Origin: UBA6770 sp965661115
Lineage (GTDB): Bacteria > Bacteroidota > Bacteroidia > Flavobacteriales_G > Salibacteraceae
Assembly: GCA_965661115.1 (NCBI GenBank)
Contig: CBFICO010000018.1
Coordinates: 1 to 30,662 of the forward strand
Length of the DNA stretch: 30,662 bases
Direction: 5' to 3'
Made by a program: the position numbers and the translations under genes. This document shows, piece by piece, positions 1-8,438 of the stretch (its first letter is position 1; every line of letters starts with the position of its first letter). Under the pieces are notes generated by a model. That model made no database searches, was not told the origin of the DNA, and saw only the letters and a list, made by a program, of their open reading frames with translations.

Positions 1-771
1 TTCGGAGCACTAGATGAAAACTCTATTGCATGGAAAGTGGCAGAACGCGCTGCGGAAGAAGGTGCTTCGTTTACTTTAACCAATGCACCCATTGCAATGC
101 GCATGGGAAAAATTAATGAGTTGGCAGAAAAATGCAATGCGGAAATTATTCCAGCAGACGCTACCATTATGGAAGATTTAGAGAATTTAATTTCTGGATC
201 TATGGACAAGCTAGGTGGAAAGCTAGATTTTGTTTTACACTCTATCGGAATGTCTCCAAACGTGCGTAAAAGCAGACCTTATACTAATTTAAATTACGAT
301 TTTTTCCAAAAAACGGTGGACGTTTCAGCATTGTCATTTCACAAGGTGTTGCAAACTTCTATGAAGTTAGATGCTTTAAATGAGTGGAGTTCAGTCTTGG
401 CATTGACTTACATTGCGGCGCAACGCACCTTCCCAGATTATAGCGACATGGCCGAAGCTAAATCAATGTTGGAGTCTATTGCAAGAAGCTTCGGCTACCA
501 CTACGGAACGGCTAAAAACGTAAGAGTAAATACAATTAGTCAATCTCCTACAAGAACTACTGCTGGTTCTGGGGTAAAAGGTTTTGATGATTTTATTGAC
601 TTCGCTGATAAAATGTCGCCACTCGGAAACGCAAGTGCAGAAGATTGTGCAAATTATTGTATTGCTATGTTCTCAGATTTAACCAGAATGGTAACGATGC
701 AAAACCTAATGCACGATGGCGGTTTTTCTTCAACCGGAATTACAGCAAAAATGCTTGGTAAAGAGGATTAA
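1..771 (+). CDS. fabI: Enoyl-[acyl-carrier-protein] reductase (NADH), 5'-truncated by window edge
   Basis: Reduces the trans-2-enoyl-ACP double bond in the last step of each fatty acid elongation cycle, in the cytoplasm. The frame is open from base 1, so the true start lies outside the window. By comparison with E. coli FabI only about a dozen N-terminal residues, including the first glycines of the NADH site, are missing. The 256 visible residues carry the divergent SDR signature of FabI: Tyr (in TYIAAQ), then ten residues on a second Tyr followed by six residues and Lys (YSDMAEAK), matching Tyr146/Tyr156/Lys163 of E. coli FabI. The segment VLHSIGMSP fits the cofactor-binding strand, and the C-terminal MHDGGFSSTGI is typical of the family. 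A terminator hairpin follows the stop codon, so this is the end of its transcript. Identification is firm. Confidence 0.93.
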   Translation, partial: FGALDENSIAWKVAERAAEEGASFTLTNAPIAMRMGKINELAEKCNAEIIPADATIMEDLENLISGSMDKLGGKLDFVLHSIGMSPNVRKSRPYTNLNYDFFQKTVDVSALSFHKVLQTSMKLDALNEWSSVLALTYIAAQRTFPDYSDMAEAKSMLESIARSFGYHYGTAKNVRVNTISQSPTRTTAGSGVKGFDDFIDFADKMSPLGNASAEDCANYCIAMFSDLTRMVTMQNLMHDGGFSSTGITAKMLGKED

Positions 772-789
772 TACTAGAAGATAAATGTC

Positions 790-830
790 AAGAAAACCTT
801 TCCATATTTGGAGAGGTTTTCTTTTTTATT
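790..830 (+). terminator. Rho-independent terminator after fabI
   Basis: Perfect 10-bp inverted repeat AAGAAAACCT / AGGTTTTCTT (790-799 and 814-823) with a 14-base loop, followed by a T-rich run to about 830. It lies just downstream of the fabI stop and just before the next gene. Confidence 0.8.
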
Positions 831-838
831 AACGTGTC

Positions 839-1630
839 GTGAAACCCTATTCTTCCATACAATTAGCATTACGCTATTTCGATTATATAAAGAAATCGAA
901 GACAAGATATAGGGTACATTCACCTTTTGTTTTTCGGTTAATCGAAGATGTTTTTCGAAAGCAACCGCCATTTTATGCCTATCGAAAAATTGAAGAATGG
1001 AGAGATCAGCTATTAGAAGATGCCACCATTATCAACGAACAAAACTTGGGAGCCGGCTCAAGGTTAAAAGCTGCTAGAACCGTTAAGCAAATCGCAAATA
1101 GAAGTCTCACGCCACCCTATCAATCGGAGTGGTTATTTAGTTTGGTTAATTATTTTAATGCTAAAGTAATTGTAGAGTTCGGAACCAGTTTGGGGGTGTC
1201 CACTGCGTATTTAGCTTCAGCGAGCAAATCTTCCACCGTTTTCACCTTTGAGGGAAACGAGGAGTTATTAGAGGTAGCCAAAAGAGGTTGGGATAGTTTA
1301 AAGCTGAAAAATATTGTTTCTAAAGCCGGTAATATAGATGATGAGTTACCTACCTTTCTAGAAACACATCCTGCTGCTATTGATTTAGTGTTTATGGATG
1401 CGAATCATACTTATGAAGCAACCGTTAGTTACTTTAATTCTTTGCTGCCTCACCTAAATAAAAACGCCGTAATAATAGTTGATGATATTCATTGGAGTGC
1501 AGGCATGGAAAAAGCGTGGGAGGAGATAATCAACTCTACCGAAGTTTCCATTAGTATAGATTTATTTCACAAGGGTTTCCTCTTCTTTAGAAAGGATATT
1601 GAAAAAGAGCATTTTGTGCTACGCGTTTAG
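839..1630 (+). CDS. Class I SAM-dependent O-methyltransferase-like protein
   Basis: Predicted soluble methyltransferase of 263 residues; the substrate is unknown. The Rossmann core begins at about residue 110 with a motif I of the form VEFGTSLGVSTAYLA. An acidic residue ends the next strand (FTFEGNEE), IDLVFMDANHTYEA fits motif IV, and AVIIVDDIHWSAGM is the D-D-I pattern seen in catechol-O-methyltransferase-like (Methyltransf_3/24) proteins, where the acidic pair can bind a divalent metal. The N-terminal 100 residues are basic and have no motif I can name; they contain a phrase (YRVHSPFVFRLIEDVF) that I recall from Bacteroidota relatives. The start is GTG at 839, directly behind the fabI terminator. 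No RBS is visible, as is usual in this phylum. A good family call, with substrate and pathway open. Confidence 0.75.
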   Translation: MKPYSSIQLALRYFDYIKKSKTRYRVHSPFVFRLIEDVFRKQPPFYAYRKIEEWRDQLLEDATIINEQNLGAGSRLKAARTVKQIANRSLTPPYQSEWLFSLVNYFNAKVIVEFGTSLGVSTAYLASASKSSTVFTFEGNEELLEVAKRGWDSLKLKNIVSKAGNIDDELPTFLETHPAAIDLVFMDANHTYEATVSYFNSLLPHLNKNAVIIVDDIHWSAGMEKAWEEIINSTEVSISIDLFHKGFLFFRKDIEKEHFVLRV

Positions 1631-1634
1631 TAAT

Positions 1635-2909
1635 CTATCGTAAAATATTTACCGTGGAGCTATTAGCGATGGGCTCACCAAACTTATTTATGTAACTGTA
1701 ATTGATTACGTATTGCCCTTGTTCTAATTTGTTTCCATTTAAATCGGTACCGTTCCAAGATACTTCTGTGGTATTGATTTGTTCAAAAATCACTTGTCCC
1801 CATCGGTTATAAATTGTCACGTCTAAATTCTTTATGTCTCCAGTGTAAATTTGGAATACGTCATTTTTACCATCTCCATTCGGCGTAAATGCACTTGGAA
1901 AAATAATGTCTTGTTTGCTTTCGGTTTCGGCTTCAAACTGATTCACAACCACAATGCTAGGATAGGTCATAATGTCTTTACACCCATATTCATTAAATGA
2001 ATGTAGCTCAATCTTGTAATTTCCCTCTAGCTGAAACTTTACGCTAGCATTTTTCTCTTTGGAAAATAACTCACCATTCTGATACCACTCGTAACGTACA
2101 CCACTTTTACTGTGATTGAATAAATCTAAATTTTCACTTATTTGCAATTCGGTAGCGGATGGTATAAAATCAGCAGTAACAGAGTGAATATTTATTTTAA
2201 TATCTGTTTCATCAATACCACATTCGTTACCATTCTGAAGGGTATAGGTGCCAGCGTTTTTAACTACAACGCTTCTTGAATTTGAACCATTTGACCAGCT
2301 TGGGTTTACCGCGCTAAAAGAACGCAATTCAATTTGATCTCCAGGGCATAAATCGGTACTTCTGTTGGTCATAATTCTACTCAAAGGTTCTGTTTTACTG
2401 TCTAAGTACTGACTGCCTTTTACAAGCGTACAACCGTCATGAGCTTTTACAGAGTATATTCCTGGGTGAGTAACTACAATCTGATTTTTTTTCTTTCCAG
2501 TTGACCAAATTGGATTAGAATAATAAGGTGCAATTTCTAAACTAGCTGAAGAGCCCAAGCAAACGAAATCAGGTCCATAAACTTCAATTTCTTGTTCGTT
2601 TACTTTGATGGTAATGTATGCCGTGTCTAAGTCGTTATAGTTTCCGTAAGCGGTTTTTACAACAAATAAGGTCGTTGTTTCTGTCGGAATAAAATCAGTC
2701 TTTTTTAAGTAAGGTGAAACAACTTTATCTGCTGGATACCAGTAGTACTCGTAGCCTGCATTAGAAGGGCCTGACGCCTCTAGGGTTATTGTTTTTCCGA
2801 CGCAAACCGCATCGCTTGGACCAATAATTCTAAATTCTTCTGATTTTTCGGTGGCAGAAATAGAAAAGCTTATCAGAAATATTACAAGGGCTACAATTAA
2901 ATCTCTCAC
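1635..2909 (-). CDS. T9SS type B sorting domain-containing secreted protein with Ig/PKD-like repeats
   Basis: Predicted extracellular or surface protein of 424 residues. An N-terminal signal peptide (hydrophobic DLIVALVIFLISFSISA, cleavage near residue 19-20) is followed by repeated beta-sandwich-like segments of about 75-85 residues, each with the Ig/PKD-like pattern of a Cys near the start (e.g. DAVCVGKTITLEASG, DFVCLGSSASLEI, STDLCPGDQIELRS). The last 90 residues are the gliding-motility-associated C-terminal domain: FPSAFTPNGDGKNDVF, then IYNRWGQVIFE and a final beta-strand with the pattern G-x-Y-V-I-N-Y. In T9SS this domain targets cargo across the outer membrane. The start is GTG at 2909-2907. 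It is convergent with the methyltransferase gene, with only 4 bases between stops. The specific function is unknown; it may be an adhesin or gliding-associated surface protein. Confidence 0.85.
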   Translation of the reverse strand: MRDLIVALVIFLISFSISATEKSEEFRIIGPSDAVCVGKTITLEASGPSNAGYEYYWYPADKVVSPYLKKTDFIPTETTTLFVVKTAYGNYNDLDTAYITIKVNEQEIEVYGPDFVCLGSSASLEIAPYYSNPIWSTGKKKNQIVVTHPGIYSVKAHDGCTLVKGSQYLDSKTEPLSRIMTNRSTDLCPGDQIELRSFSAVNPSWSNGSNSRSVVVKNAGTYTLQNGNECGIDETDIKINIHSVTADFIPSATELQISENLDLFNHSKSGVRYEWYQNGELFSKEKNASVKFQLEGNYKIELHSFNEYGCKDIMTYPSIVVVNQFEAETESKQDIIFPSAFTPNGDGKNDVFQIYTGDIKNLDVTIYNRWGQVIFEQINTTEVSWNGTDLNGNKLEQGQYVINYSYINKFGEPIANSSTVNILR

Positions 2910-3031
2910 AACTATATGTTTTTCAGGTCAGTAAATATAAAGAATTTGTATAAAAGAGTGTTTAGGTTAATGAATCAAAAAAGGACTTTATAAAACTGTA
3001 AACAACTGATTATAGAATGGCATCAATACTA

Positions 3032-3039
3032 TACTTTTG
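3032..3039 (+). promoter_or_regulatory. Bacteroidota -7 promoter element for sucC
   Basis: TACTTTTG matches the Bacteroidota housekeeping -7 consensus TAnnTTTG exactly. It lies 24 bases before the chosen sucC ATG. I see no clear TTTG at -33. The in-frame TTG at 3037 lies inside this element and so is unlikely to be a translation start. Confidence 0.6.
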
Positions 3040-3063
3040 AAATCCAATTTTCAAAGCACAAAA

Positions 3064-4254
3064 ATGAACATTCACGAATATCAAGGAAAGTCAATTTTAA
3101 GCAGCTACGGAGTTGCTATACAAAGAGGAATTGTTGCAAAAACACCTGAAGAGGCAGTAAAGGTAGCTGAGCAATTATCAGAAGAAACTGGAACCGGTTG
3201 GTGGGTAGTAAAAGCTCAAATACATGCTGGTGGTCGCGGTAAAGGCGGTGGCGTTAAGTTGGCTAAAAGTTTGAAAGATGTTAAATCACTTTCTGATCAA
3301 ATTTTGGGAATGACATTGGTTACGCACCAAACTGGCCCAGAAGGTAAATTGGTGAACCAAGTTTTAATTGCGGAGGATGTCTATTATCCAGGCGATTCAG
3401 AAACTGCAGAATTTTATATGTCAGTTTTATTGAATCGTGAAACGGGTAGAAACACTATTATGTATTCTCCTGACGGGGGAGTGGATATTGAAACAGTTGC
3501 TGAAGAAACTCCAGATAGAATATTTAAAGAAGAAGTAGACCCTAGAGTCGGTCTTCAAGGTTTTCAAGCAAGAAGAATTGGGTTTAACCTAGGATTGAGC
3601 GGCAAAGCATTTAAGGAAATGGTAAAATTCATTTCCAGGTTATATGCTGCATATGTAGGTTCAGATTCTGCAATGTTTGAGATTAACCCAGTGCTTAAAA
3701 CATCTGATGATAGAATTATAGCGGTTGACGCTAAAGTAAACTTGGAGGATAACGCCCTTTACAGACATCCAGATTACGCTGCAATGCGCGACTTAAACGA
3801 AGAAGACCCAACAGAAGTTGAAGCAAGTGAAGCAGGATTGAGTTTCGTGAAGCTTGACGGAAACGTGGGATGTATGGTAAATGGTGCTGGTTTAGCTATG
3901 GCAACCATGGATATCATTAAATTATCTGGTGGTAACCCAGCAAACTTTTTGGATGTAGGTGGTACTGCAGATGCTGAAAGAGTTGAAAAAGCGTTCCGAA
4001 TGATTCTAAAAGATCCTAATGTTGAAGCTATTTTGGTAAATATTTTTGGTGGAATTGTGCGTTGTGATAGAGTTGCTCAAGGAGTGGTAGACGCATACAA
4101 AAATATGGGAAACATTGAGGTTCCTATCATAGTGCGGTTGCAAGGAACAAACGCTGAAGAAGCAAAACAAATTATAGACGAGAGTGGATTAAAGGTTGAG
4201 TCTGCTATCGTATTGCAAGAAGCTGCTGATAAGGTAAAGCAGGTTTTAGCATAA
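3064..4254 (+). CDS. sucC: Succinate-CoA ligase, beta subunit (ADP-forming)
   Basis: Beta subunit of the TCA-cycle enzyme that converts succinyl-CoA to succinate with substrate-level phosphorylation of ADP or GDP. The ATP-grasp N-terminal half opens with MNIHEYQGKSILSSYGV, the family's usual start, then VKAQIHAGGRGKGGGVKLA (nucleotide-binding loop). The FEINPVL and DAKVNLEDNALYRHPD segments (Mg-nucleotide site) follow, and the C-terminal CoA-ligase domain has GCMVNGAGLAMATMD, FLDVGGTA and NIFGGIVRCD. I chose ATG 3064 because it gives the normal length of 396 residues; the in-frame upstream TTG (3037) overlaps a promoter box. No sucD lies beside it: the gene has its own promoter and terminator, so the alpha subunit must be encoded elsewhere. 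Confidence 0.96.
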   Translation: MNIHEYQGKSILSSYGVAIQRGIVAKTPEEAVKVAEQLSEETGTGWWVVKAQIHAGGRGKGGGVKLAKSLKDVKSLSDQILGMTLVTHQTGPEGKLVNQVLIAEDVYYPGDSETAEFYMSVLLNRETGRNTIMYSPDGGVDIETVAEETPDRIFKEEVDPRVGLQGFQARRIGFNLGLSGKAFKEMVKFISRLYAAYVGSDSAMFEINPVLKTSDDRIIAVDAKVNLEDNALYRHPDYAAMRDLNEEDPTEVEASEAGLSFVKLDGNVGCMVNGAGLAMATMDIIKLSGGNPANFLDVGGTADAERVEKAFRMILKDPNVEAILVNIFGGIVRCDRVAQGVVDAYKNMGNIEVPIIVRLQGTNAEEAKQIIDESGLKVESAIVLQEAADKVKQVLA

Positions 4255-4270
4255 GACCATAATAACTTTA

Positions 4271-4304
4271 AATACCCGTTGCTTTTGGTATCGGGTATTT
4301 TTTT
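4271..4304 (+). terminator. Rho-independent terminator after sucC
   Basis: Perfect 8-bp stem AATACCCG / CGGGTATT (4271-4278 and 4292-4299) with a 13-base loop, followed by T's to 4304. The rest of the 265-base gap before nqrA is AT-rich and holds only the nqr promoter box. Confidence 0.85.
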
Positions 4305-4477
4305 GACCTATAATTTTATTTAGAACGATTCTAAATTATAAAACATCCCTTTTGCGTTAAATATTTAAGTGTTTGGATTTGTGTGTTTTATGCGTTTGAT
4401 TTTTATTGTATGAGAATTTGTTTAAAATGTCTATTTATCGAAACAGTTTTATCAAATGTTCAAGTGGATATATAAAC

Positions 4478-4485
4478 TAAATTTG
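4478..4485 (+). promoter_or_regulatory. Bacteroidota -7 promoter element for the nqr operon
   Basis: TAAATTTG is an exact TAnnTTTG match, 34 bases upstream of the nqrA ATG at 4520, which would leave a leader of roughly 25-30 bases. No obvious -33 TTTG at the usual distance. Confidence 0.6.
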
Positions 4486-4519
4486 CGCGAAATTTCGGTC
4501 TGTAATAAACGTATCATAG

Positions 4520-5851
4520 ATGGCAAAAAACGTCAAGATTAGCAGAGGAGTTGACATTAAACTAGTAGGAGAAGCTAAAAAAGAGCTTGGTTCTATTGAG
4601 TCAGCTACCGCCGCGTTAAAGCCAGCTGATTTCCATGGAGTAATTCCAAAAATGGAACTGAAGCAAGGCGATGAAGTTAAGGCAGGAACCCCATTATTTC
4701 ACGACAAAAACAACAACAATGTAAAGTTTGTTTCTCCAGTTTCTGGCGAAGTGGCTGAGATTGTTCGTGGTGCAAAGCGTCGAATTTTGGAGGTGAGAGT
4801 TTTAGCCGATAAGGAAACAAAGTTTGAATCGTACGATGTATCAAAAATTGACACCAAAGAAGCGGTTGTTGAGTTGCTTCAAAGTTCAGGTCAATGGGCG
4901 TTTATTAAGCAACGTCCTTTTGATGTAATAGCTGATGCAACGCAAGAGCCTAAAGCAATTTTCATTTCTGCTTTTGATTCTGCTCCTCTAGCTCCAGATT
5001 ATAACTTCGTTTTAAAGGATAGAGCAAAAGATTTGCAAGCAGGAGTTGACGCTTTAGATACACTTACTTCAGGTGCGGTAAATATTGTTACCAGAGGTGA
5101 TAAAGGAGTTTTTGGTTCCCTTAACAATTGTACGCTACACTCAATTTATGGTCCTCACCCAGCAGGTAACGTAGGTGTTCAAGTTCATCATATTGATCCA
5201 ATTAACAAAGGAGAAGTAGTTTGGAGCGTAAATGCTTGTGATTTAGCTGCAATTGGACATTTCCTGAACAACGGTAAGATTGAAAATACCAGAACCGTTG
5301 CTCTTTCTGGTGCGGAAGCAAAATCTGCTCAATATTACACGGTAACTTTAGGTGGTTCTGCAGAGAATATTGTAAAATCTCATGCAAACGAAGGTGCTAG
5401 AGTTATCTCAGGAAACGTGCTTACTGGTGAGCAAATTTCTGCTGAAGGTTACCTTGGATATTACAGTCACCATATTACGGCAATCAGAGAAGATAAAGAG
5501 CCAGAGTTTTTTGGTTGGTTAGCTCCTGGTTTTGATAAGTTTTCATTATCAAAAACATTTTTCTCTTGGGCAATGCCATCAAAGAATTACAATTTAGGTA
5601 CTAGTTTGCACGGTGAAGAAAGATCCTTTGTAATGTCTGGTCAATACGAAAAAGTGTTCCCTTTCGATATTTTGCCTGTTCAATTATTGAAATCAATAAT
5701 GGTTTCGGATATTGAGCAAATGGAAAATCTTGGAATTTATGAAGTTGCTCCTGAGGATTTTGCGTTGTGCGAGTTCGCTTGTACTTCCAAAATAAACTCT
5801 CAAGAGATTGTAAGAAACGGTCTTGATTTAATTAAAAAAGAGTTGAGCTAA
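4520..5851 (+). CDS. nqrA: Na+-translocating NADH:quinone reductase subunit A
   Basis: First gene of a complete six-gene sodium-pump operon. The complex oxidises NADH, reduces ubiquinone or menaquinone, and exports Na+. NqrA is the cofactor-free cytoplasmic subunit near the quinone site. The 443 residues fit the family length of about 445-450. Recognisable segments are the N-terminal lipoyl-like region (KISRGVDIKLVGEA, then FHGVIPKMELKQGDEVKAG and FVSPVSGEVAEIVRGAKRR), the central SALAPDYNF-like stretch (here DSAPLAPDYNFVL), and a C-terminal part ending in DFALCEFACTSK. The identity rests on these and on strict synteny with nqrB-F. The start is supported by the promoter at 4478 and by the MAKNVKISRG N terminus. 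nqrB follows after a short gap. Confidence 0.95.
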   Translation: MAKNVKISRGVDIKLVGEAKKELGSIESATAALKPADFHGVIPKMELKQGDEVKAGTPLFHDKNNNNVKFVSPVSGEVAEIVRGAKRRILEVRVLADKETKFESYDVSKIDTKEAVVELLQSSGQWAFIKQRPFDVIADATQEPKAIFISAFDSAPLAPDYNFVLKDRAKDLQAGVDALDTLTSGAVNIVTRGDKGVFGSLNNCTLHSIYGPHPAGNVGVQVHHIDPINKGEVVWSVNACDLAAIGHFLNNGKIENTRTVALSGAEAKSAQYYTVTLGGSAENIVKSHANEGARVISGNVLTGEQISAEGYLGYYSHHITAIREDKEPEFFGWLAPGFDKFSLSKTFFSWAMPSKNYNLGTSLHGEERSFVMSGQYEKVFPFDILPVQLLKSIMVSDIEQMENLGIYEVAPEDFALCEFACTSKINSQEIVRNGLDLIKKELS

Positions 5852-5866
5852 TTGCAATTATATATT

Positions 5867-7024
5867 ATGAAGTTCTTAAAAAATATATTAGACAGCGTCC
5901 GACCACCATTTGAAAAGGGTGGAAAACTCGAAAAATATTGGCCTGTACTTGATGGTTTTGAAACTTTCTTGTTTGTACCGGGTCATGCTACCTCAAAAGG
6001 TGCACATATTAGAGATGGAATCGATTTAAAAAGAACCATGGTTACTGTGATTCTTGCTTTAGTTCCATGTTTATTGTTCGGAATGTACAATGTTGGATAC
6101 CAGCATTTTCTTGCTGTTGGTCAACCTGAAACTCCGTTAATGGAAATGTTCCTTTATGGAGCGCTCAAAGTTATTCCGTTCGTTATTGTTTCGTATGGAG
6201 TTGGTCTTGGAATAGAATTCTTGTTTTGTATCAAAAACGGACACTCTATTCAGGAAGGTTTCTTGGTGTCGGGGATGCTAATTCCGCTAATTATGCCAGT
6301 TGAAACCCCGCTTTGGATGGTTGCTGTTGCTACAGCGTTTGCAGTAGTTTTCGGTAAAGAAGTTTTTGGTGGTACTGGAATGAATATACTAAACCCAGCA
6401 CTTACGGCAAGAGCATTTTTATTTTTTGCATATCCAACAAAAATGTCTGGTAACTCTGTATGGGTTGCAACAGATGGTATGGCAACGGTAGATGGCTTTA
6501 CAGGCGCAACAGCTTTGGGTAATGCAGTTGAGCAAGGTATTGCTGGAGTTCCAGCATACATGGATGCTATCATCGGAATTATCCCAGGTTCAATTGGCGA
6601 AACCTCTGTAATTGCTTGTTTGATTGGTGCTGTAGTTCTTATTGCTTCTGGAATTGGTTCTTGGAGAATTATGTTGTCAATGCTTATTGGTGGCTACGTA
6701 ATGGGAATGATCTTTAACGCATGGGGGGCTAATTCTTACATGGAAATCCCTGCTCACCATCAGTTAATGTTAGGAGGCTTTTTCTTCGGGATGGTTTTCA
6801 TGGCAACAGATCCTGTAAGTGCGGCTCAAACTAACACTGGTAAATGGATTTACGGGTTCTTCTGCGGATTGCTTGGAATTATGATTAGAGTGTTTAACCC
6901 AGCATATCCAGAAGGAATTATGATGGCAATTCTTTTCATGAACGTAATGGCACCAATGATTGACCACTACGTGGTTCAAGGAAATATTAATAAACGTCTA
7001 AAACGAGCTAAAGCAGTAGCGTAA
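5867..7024 (+). CDS. nqrB: Na+-translocating NADH:quinone reductase subunit B (flavinylated membrane subunit)
   Basis: Integral membrane subunit that carries covalent FMN and riboflavin and forms the core of the sodium path. It is rich in hydrophobic helices, e.g. MVTVILALVPCLLFGMYN, VIPFVIVSYGVGLGIEFLF and MVAVATAFAVVFGKEV. The FMN-threonine motif [S/T]GAT is seen as DGFTGATALGNA, with Thr215 the expected acceptor counting from ATG 5867. I chose ATG 5867 (385 residues, MKFLKNILDSVRPPF, the usual family N terminus); an in-frame TTG at 5852 directly after the nqrA stop would add only five residues. The motif has Thr in place of the more common first Ser. The FMN is presumably attached by the ApbE encoded at 10422. 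Confidence 0.95.
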   Translation: MKFLKNILDSVRPPFEKGGKLEKYWPVLDGFETFLFVPGHATSKGAHIRDGIDLKRTMVTVILALVPCLLFGMYNVGYQHFLAVGQPETPLMEMFLYGALKVIPFVIVSYGVGLGIEFLFCIKNGHSIQEGFLVSGMLIPLIMPVETPLWMVAVATAFAVVFGKEVFGGTGMNILNPALTARAFLFFAYPTKMSGNSVWVATDGMATVDGFTGATALGNAVEQGIAGVPAYMDAIIGIIPGSIGETSVIACLIGAVVLIASGIGSWRIMLSMLIGGYVMGMIFNAWGANSYMEIPAHHQLMLGGFFFGMVFMATDPVSAAQTNTGKWIYGFFCGLLGIMIRVFNPAYPEGIMMAILFMNVMAPMIDHYVVQGNINKRLKRAKAVA

Positions 7025-7035
7025 TATTATTAGTT

Positions 7036-7755
7036 ATGGGATTAGATAAAAATAGTAACGGATACACATTTGGCTTTGCTGTTGTAATGGTAGTTGTTGT
7101 AGGCGCGTTGTTGGCAATTGCGGCAATGGGTTTAAAACCATACCAAGCAAAAAATGTTGAGCTCGAGAAAAAACAAAACATTCTTTCTTCTATTAATATC
7201 GAAACAAGTAGAGATCAAGCAGCTGAATTGTTTGATAAGTATGTTGTGGAGCAAGTTGTAATTGATGCAAAAGGTCAAGTTGTTGAAGGTGATGTAGCTT
7301 TTAGTGTTGACGTTAAAAAACAATACAAAGAGCTAAAAGCTAAGGCACGTAAAGCTGATGAAATGCGTTATCCACTTTTTGTTTGCGAGAAAGAGGGCGA
7401 GAAAATATACGTTGTACCAATGGTAGGTACTGGTCTTTGGGGTCCAGTATGGGGATTTGTTTCTTTAGAGTCGGATTTGAATACCATTTTCGGTGCAAAC
7501 TTCGATCACAAAACTGAAACTCCCGGATTAGGTGCAGAAATAAAAGAAACTTCTTTCGAAGGTCAGTTCTCTGGAGACAATATCTATAAAGATGGTGAAG
7601 TTGCCATTAAAGTATTCAAAGGTGGCGGAGGTGATGCTAGTAACTACGGCGTTGATGGTATTACTGGAGGAACCATTACTTCTAAGGGAGTAGAGGAAAT
7701 GATTATAAGAACTTTTGAGGTGTACAAACCTTATTTCGAACAAGTAAATTCTTAA
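7036..7755 (+). CDS. nqrC: Na+-translocating NADH:quinone reductase subunit C (covalent FMN, periplasmic domain)
   Basis: Single-span membrane subunit with a periplasmic FMN-binding domain. The 239 residues start with a short cytoplasmic N terminus and one transmembrane helix at about 12-33 (FGFAVVMVVVVGALLAIAAM). The FMN-binding domain ends with the flavinylation motif VDGITGGTITSKGVEEMI; Thr213 is the predicted covalent FMN site, here in a TGGT version of the S-G-A/G-T motif. PMVGTGLWGPVWGFVSL and ETPGLGAEI are conserved NqrC blocks. It sits 11 bases after nqrB and 3 bases before nqrD, which indicates co-translation in one transcript. Confidence 0.95.
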   Translation: MGLDKNSNGYTFGFAVVMVVVVGALLAIAAMGLKPYQAKNVELEKKQNILSSINIETSRDQAAELFDKYVVEQVVIDAKGQVVEGDVAFSVDVKKQYKELKAKARKADEMRYPLFVCEKEGEKIYVVPMVGTGLWGPVWGFVSLESDLNTIFGANFDHKTETPGLGAEIKETSFEGQFSGDNIYKDGEVAIKVFKGGGGDASNYGVDGITGGTITSKGVEEMIIRTFEVYKPYFEQVNS

Positions 7756-7758
7756 GAC

Positions 7759-8418
7759 ATGGCAGAGGTAGCAGTACAAGAAAAAGAGCCGTTATTCTCA
7801 AAGAAGAATACTCAGCTTTTAAAAGATCCATTAAACGATCACAACCCAATAACCATTCAGGTTTTAGGGATTTGTTCGGCATTGGCAATTACTACTCAGG
7901 TAAAAAATGCCGTGGTAATGACCATTTCGGTAATGTTTGTAATGATGGCTGGTAACGTTATCGTTTCATTAATGCGAAACGGTATTCCTGATAGAATTAG
8001 AATCATTGTACAGTTAGTTGTAGTGGCGGCACTGGTAATTTTAGTTGACCAAGTATTAAAAGCTTTTGTTTACGATGTAAGTAAGCAGCTTTCGGTATTT
8101 GTTGGATTGATTATCACTAACTGTATTATCATGGGGCGTTTAGAAGCTTTTGCTTTAGGAAATAAACCTTGGCCTTCGTTATTAGATGGTTTTGGAAATG
8201 CTCTTGGTTACGGTTGGGTACTTGTTGCAGTAGCAGTCGTAAGAGAAATTTTTGGTGCTGGTAAATTATTTGGCATTCAAATTATTCCAGACGCAGTTTA
8301 CAGTATGGGATATATGAATAACAACATGATTATTCTTCCTCCTATGGCGTTGATAATTGTTGGTATTATTATTTGGATTCAGCGTTCTAAGAATACTGCT
8401 TTAATTGAATCACACTAA
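7759..8418 (+). CDS. nqrD: Na+-translocating NADH:quinone reductase subunit D
   Basis: Multi-span membrane subunit (219 residues, about six helices) that pairs with NqrE. Together they hold an intramembrane [2Fe-2S] cluster through two cysteines from each subunit. The expected cysteines are visible here as Cys39 in QVLGICSALA and Cys122 in IITNCIIMGRLEA, in inverted-repeat positions like those known in the Vibrio enzyme. The N terminus (residues 1-30, PLFSKKNTQLLKDPLNDHNP) is soluble and a little longer than in Vibrio. It follows nqrC by 3 bases and precedes nqrE by 20. Confidence 0.95.
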   Translation: MAEVAVQEKEPLFSKKNTQLLKDPLNDHNPITIQVLGICSALAITTQVKNAVVMTISVMFVMMAGNVIVSLMRNGIPDRIRIIVQLVVVAALVILVDQVLKAFVYDVSKQLSVFVGLIITNCIIMGRLEAFALGNKPWPSLLDGFGNALGYGWVLVAVAVVREIFGAGKLFGIQIIPDAVYSMGYMNNNMIILPPMALIIVGIIIWIQRSKNTALIESH

Positions 8419-8438
8419 TTTGAATTAAGACAAGAGAC

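Noticed and set aside
774..971. Minus-strand reading frame over the fabI terminator and the methyltransferase start
   Set aside because: It spans a terminator hairpin and overlaps a well-supported gene; composition is not protein-like.
3037..3063. TTG start extending sucC by nine residues
   Set aside because: The TTG lies inside an exact TAnnTTTG promoter box, and the family begins at MNIHEYQGK.
6250..6573. Minus-strand frame of 107 residues inside nqrB
   Set aside because: Shadow of the hydrophobic nqrB sequence, with no features of its own.
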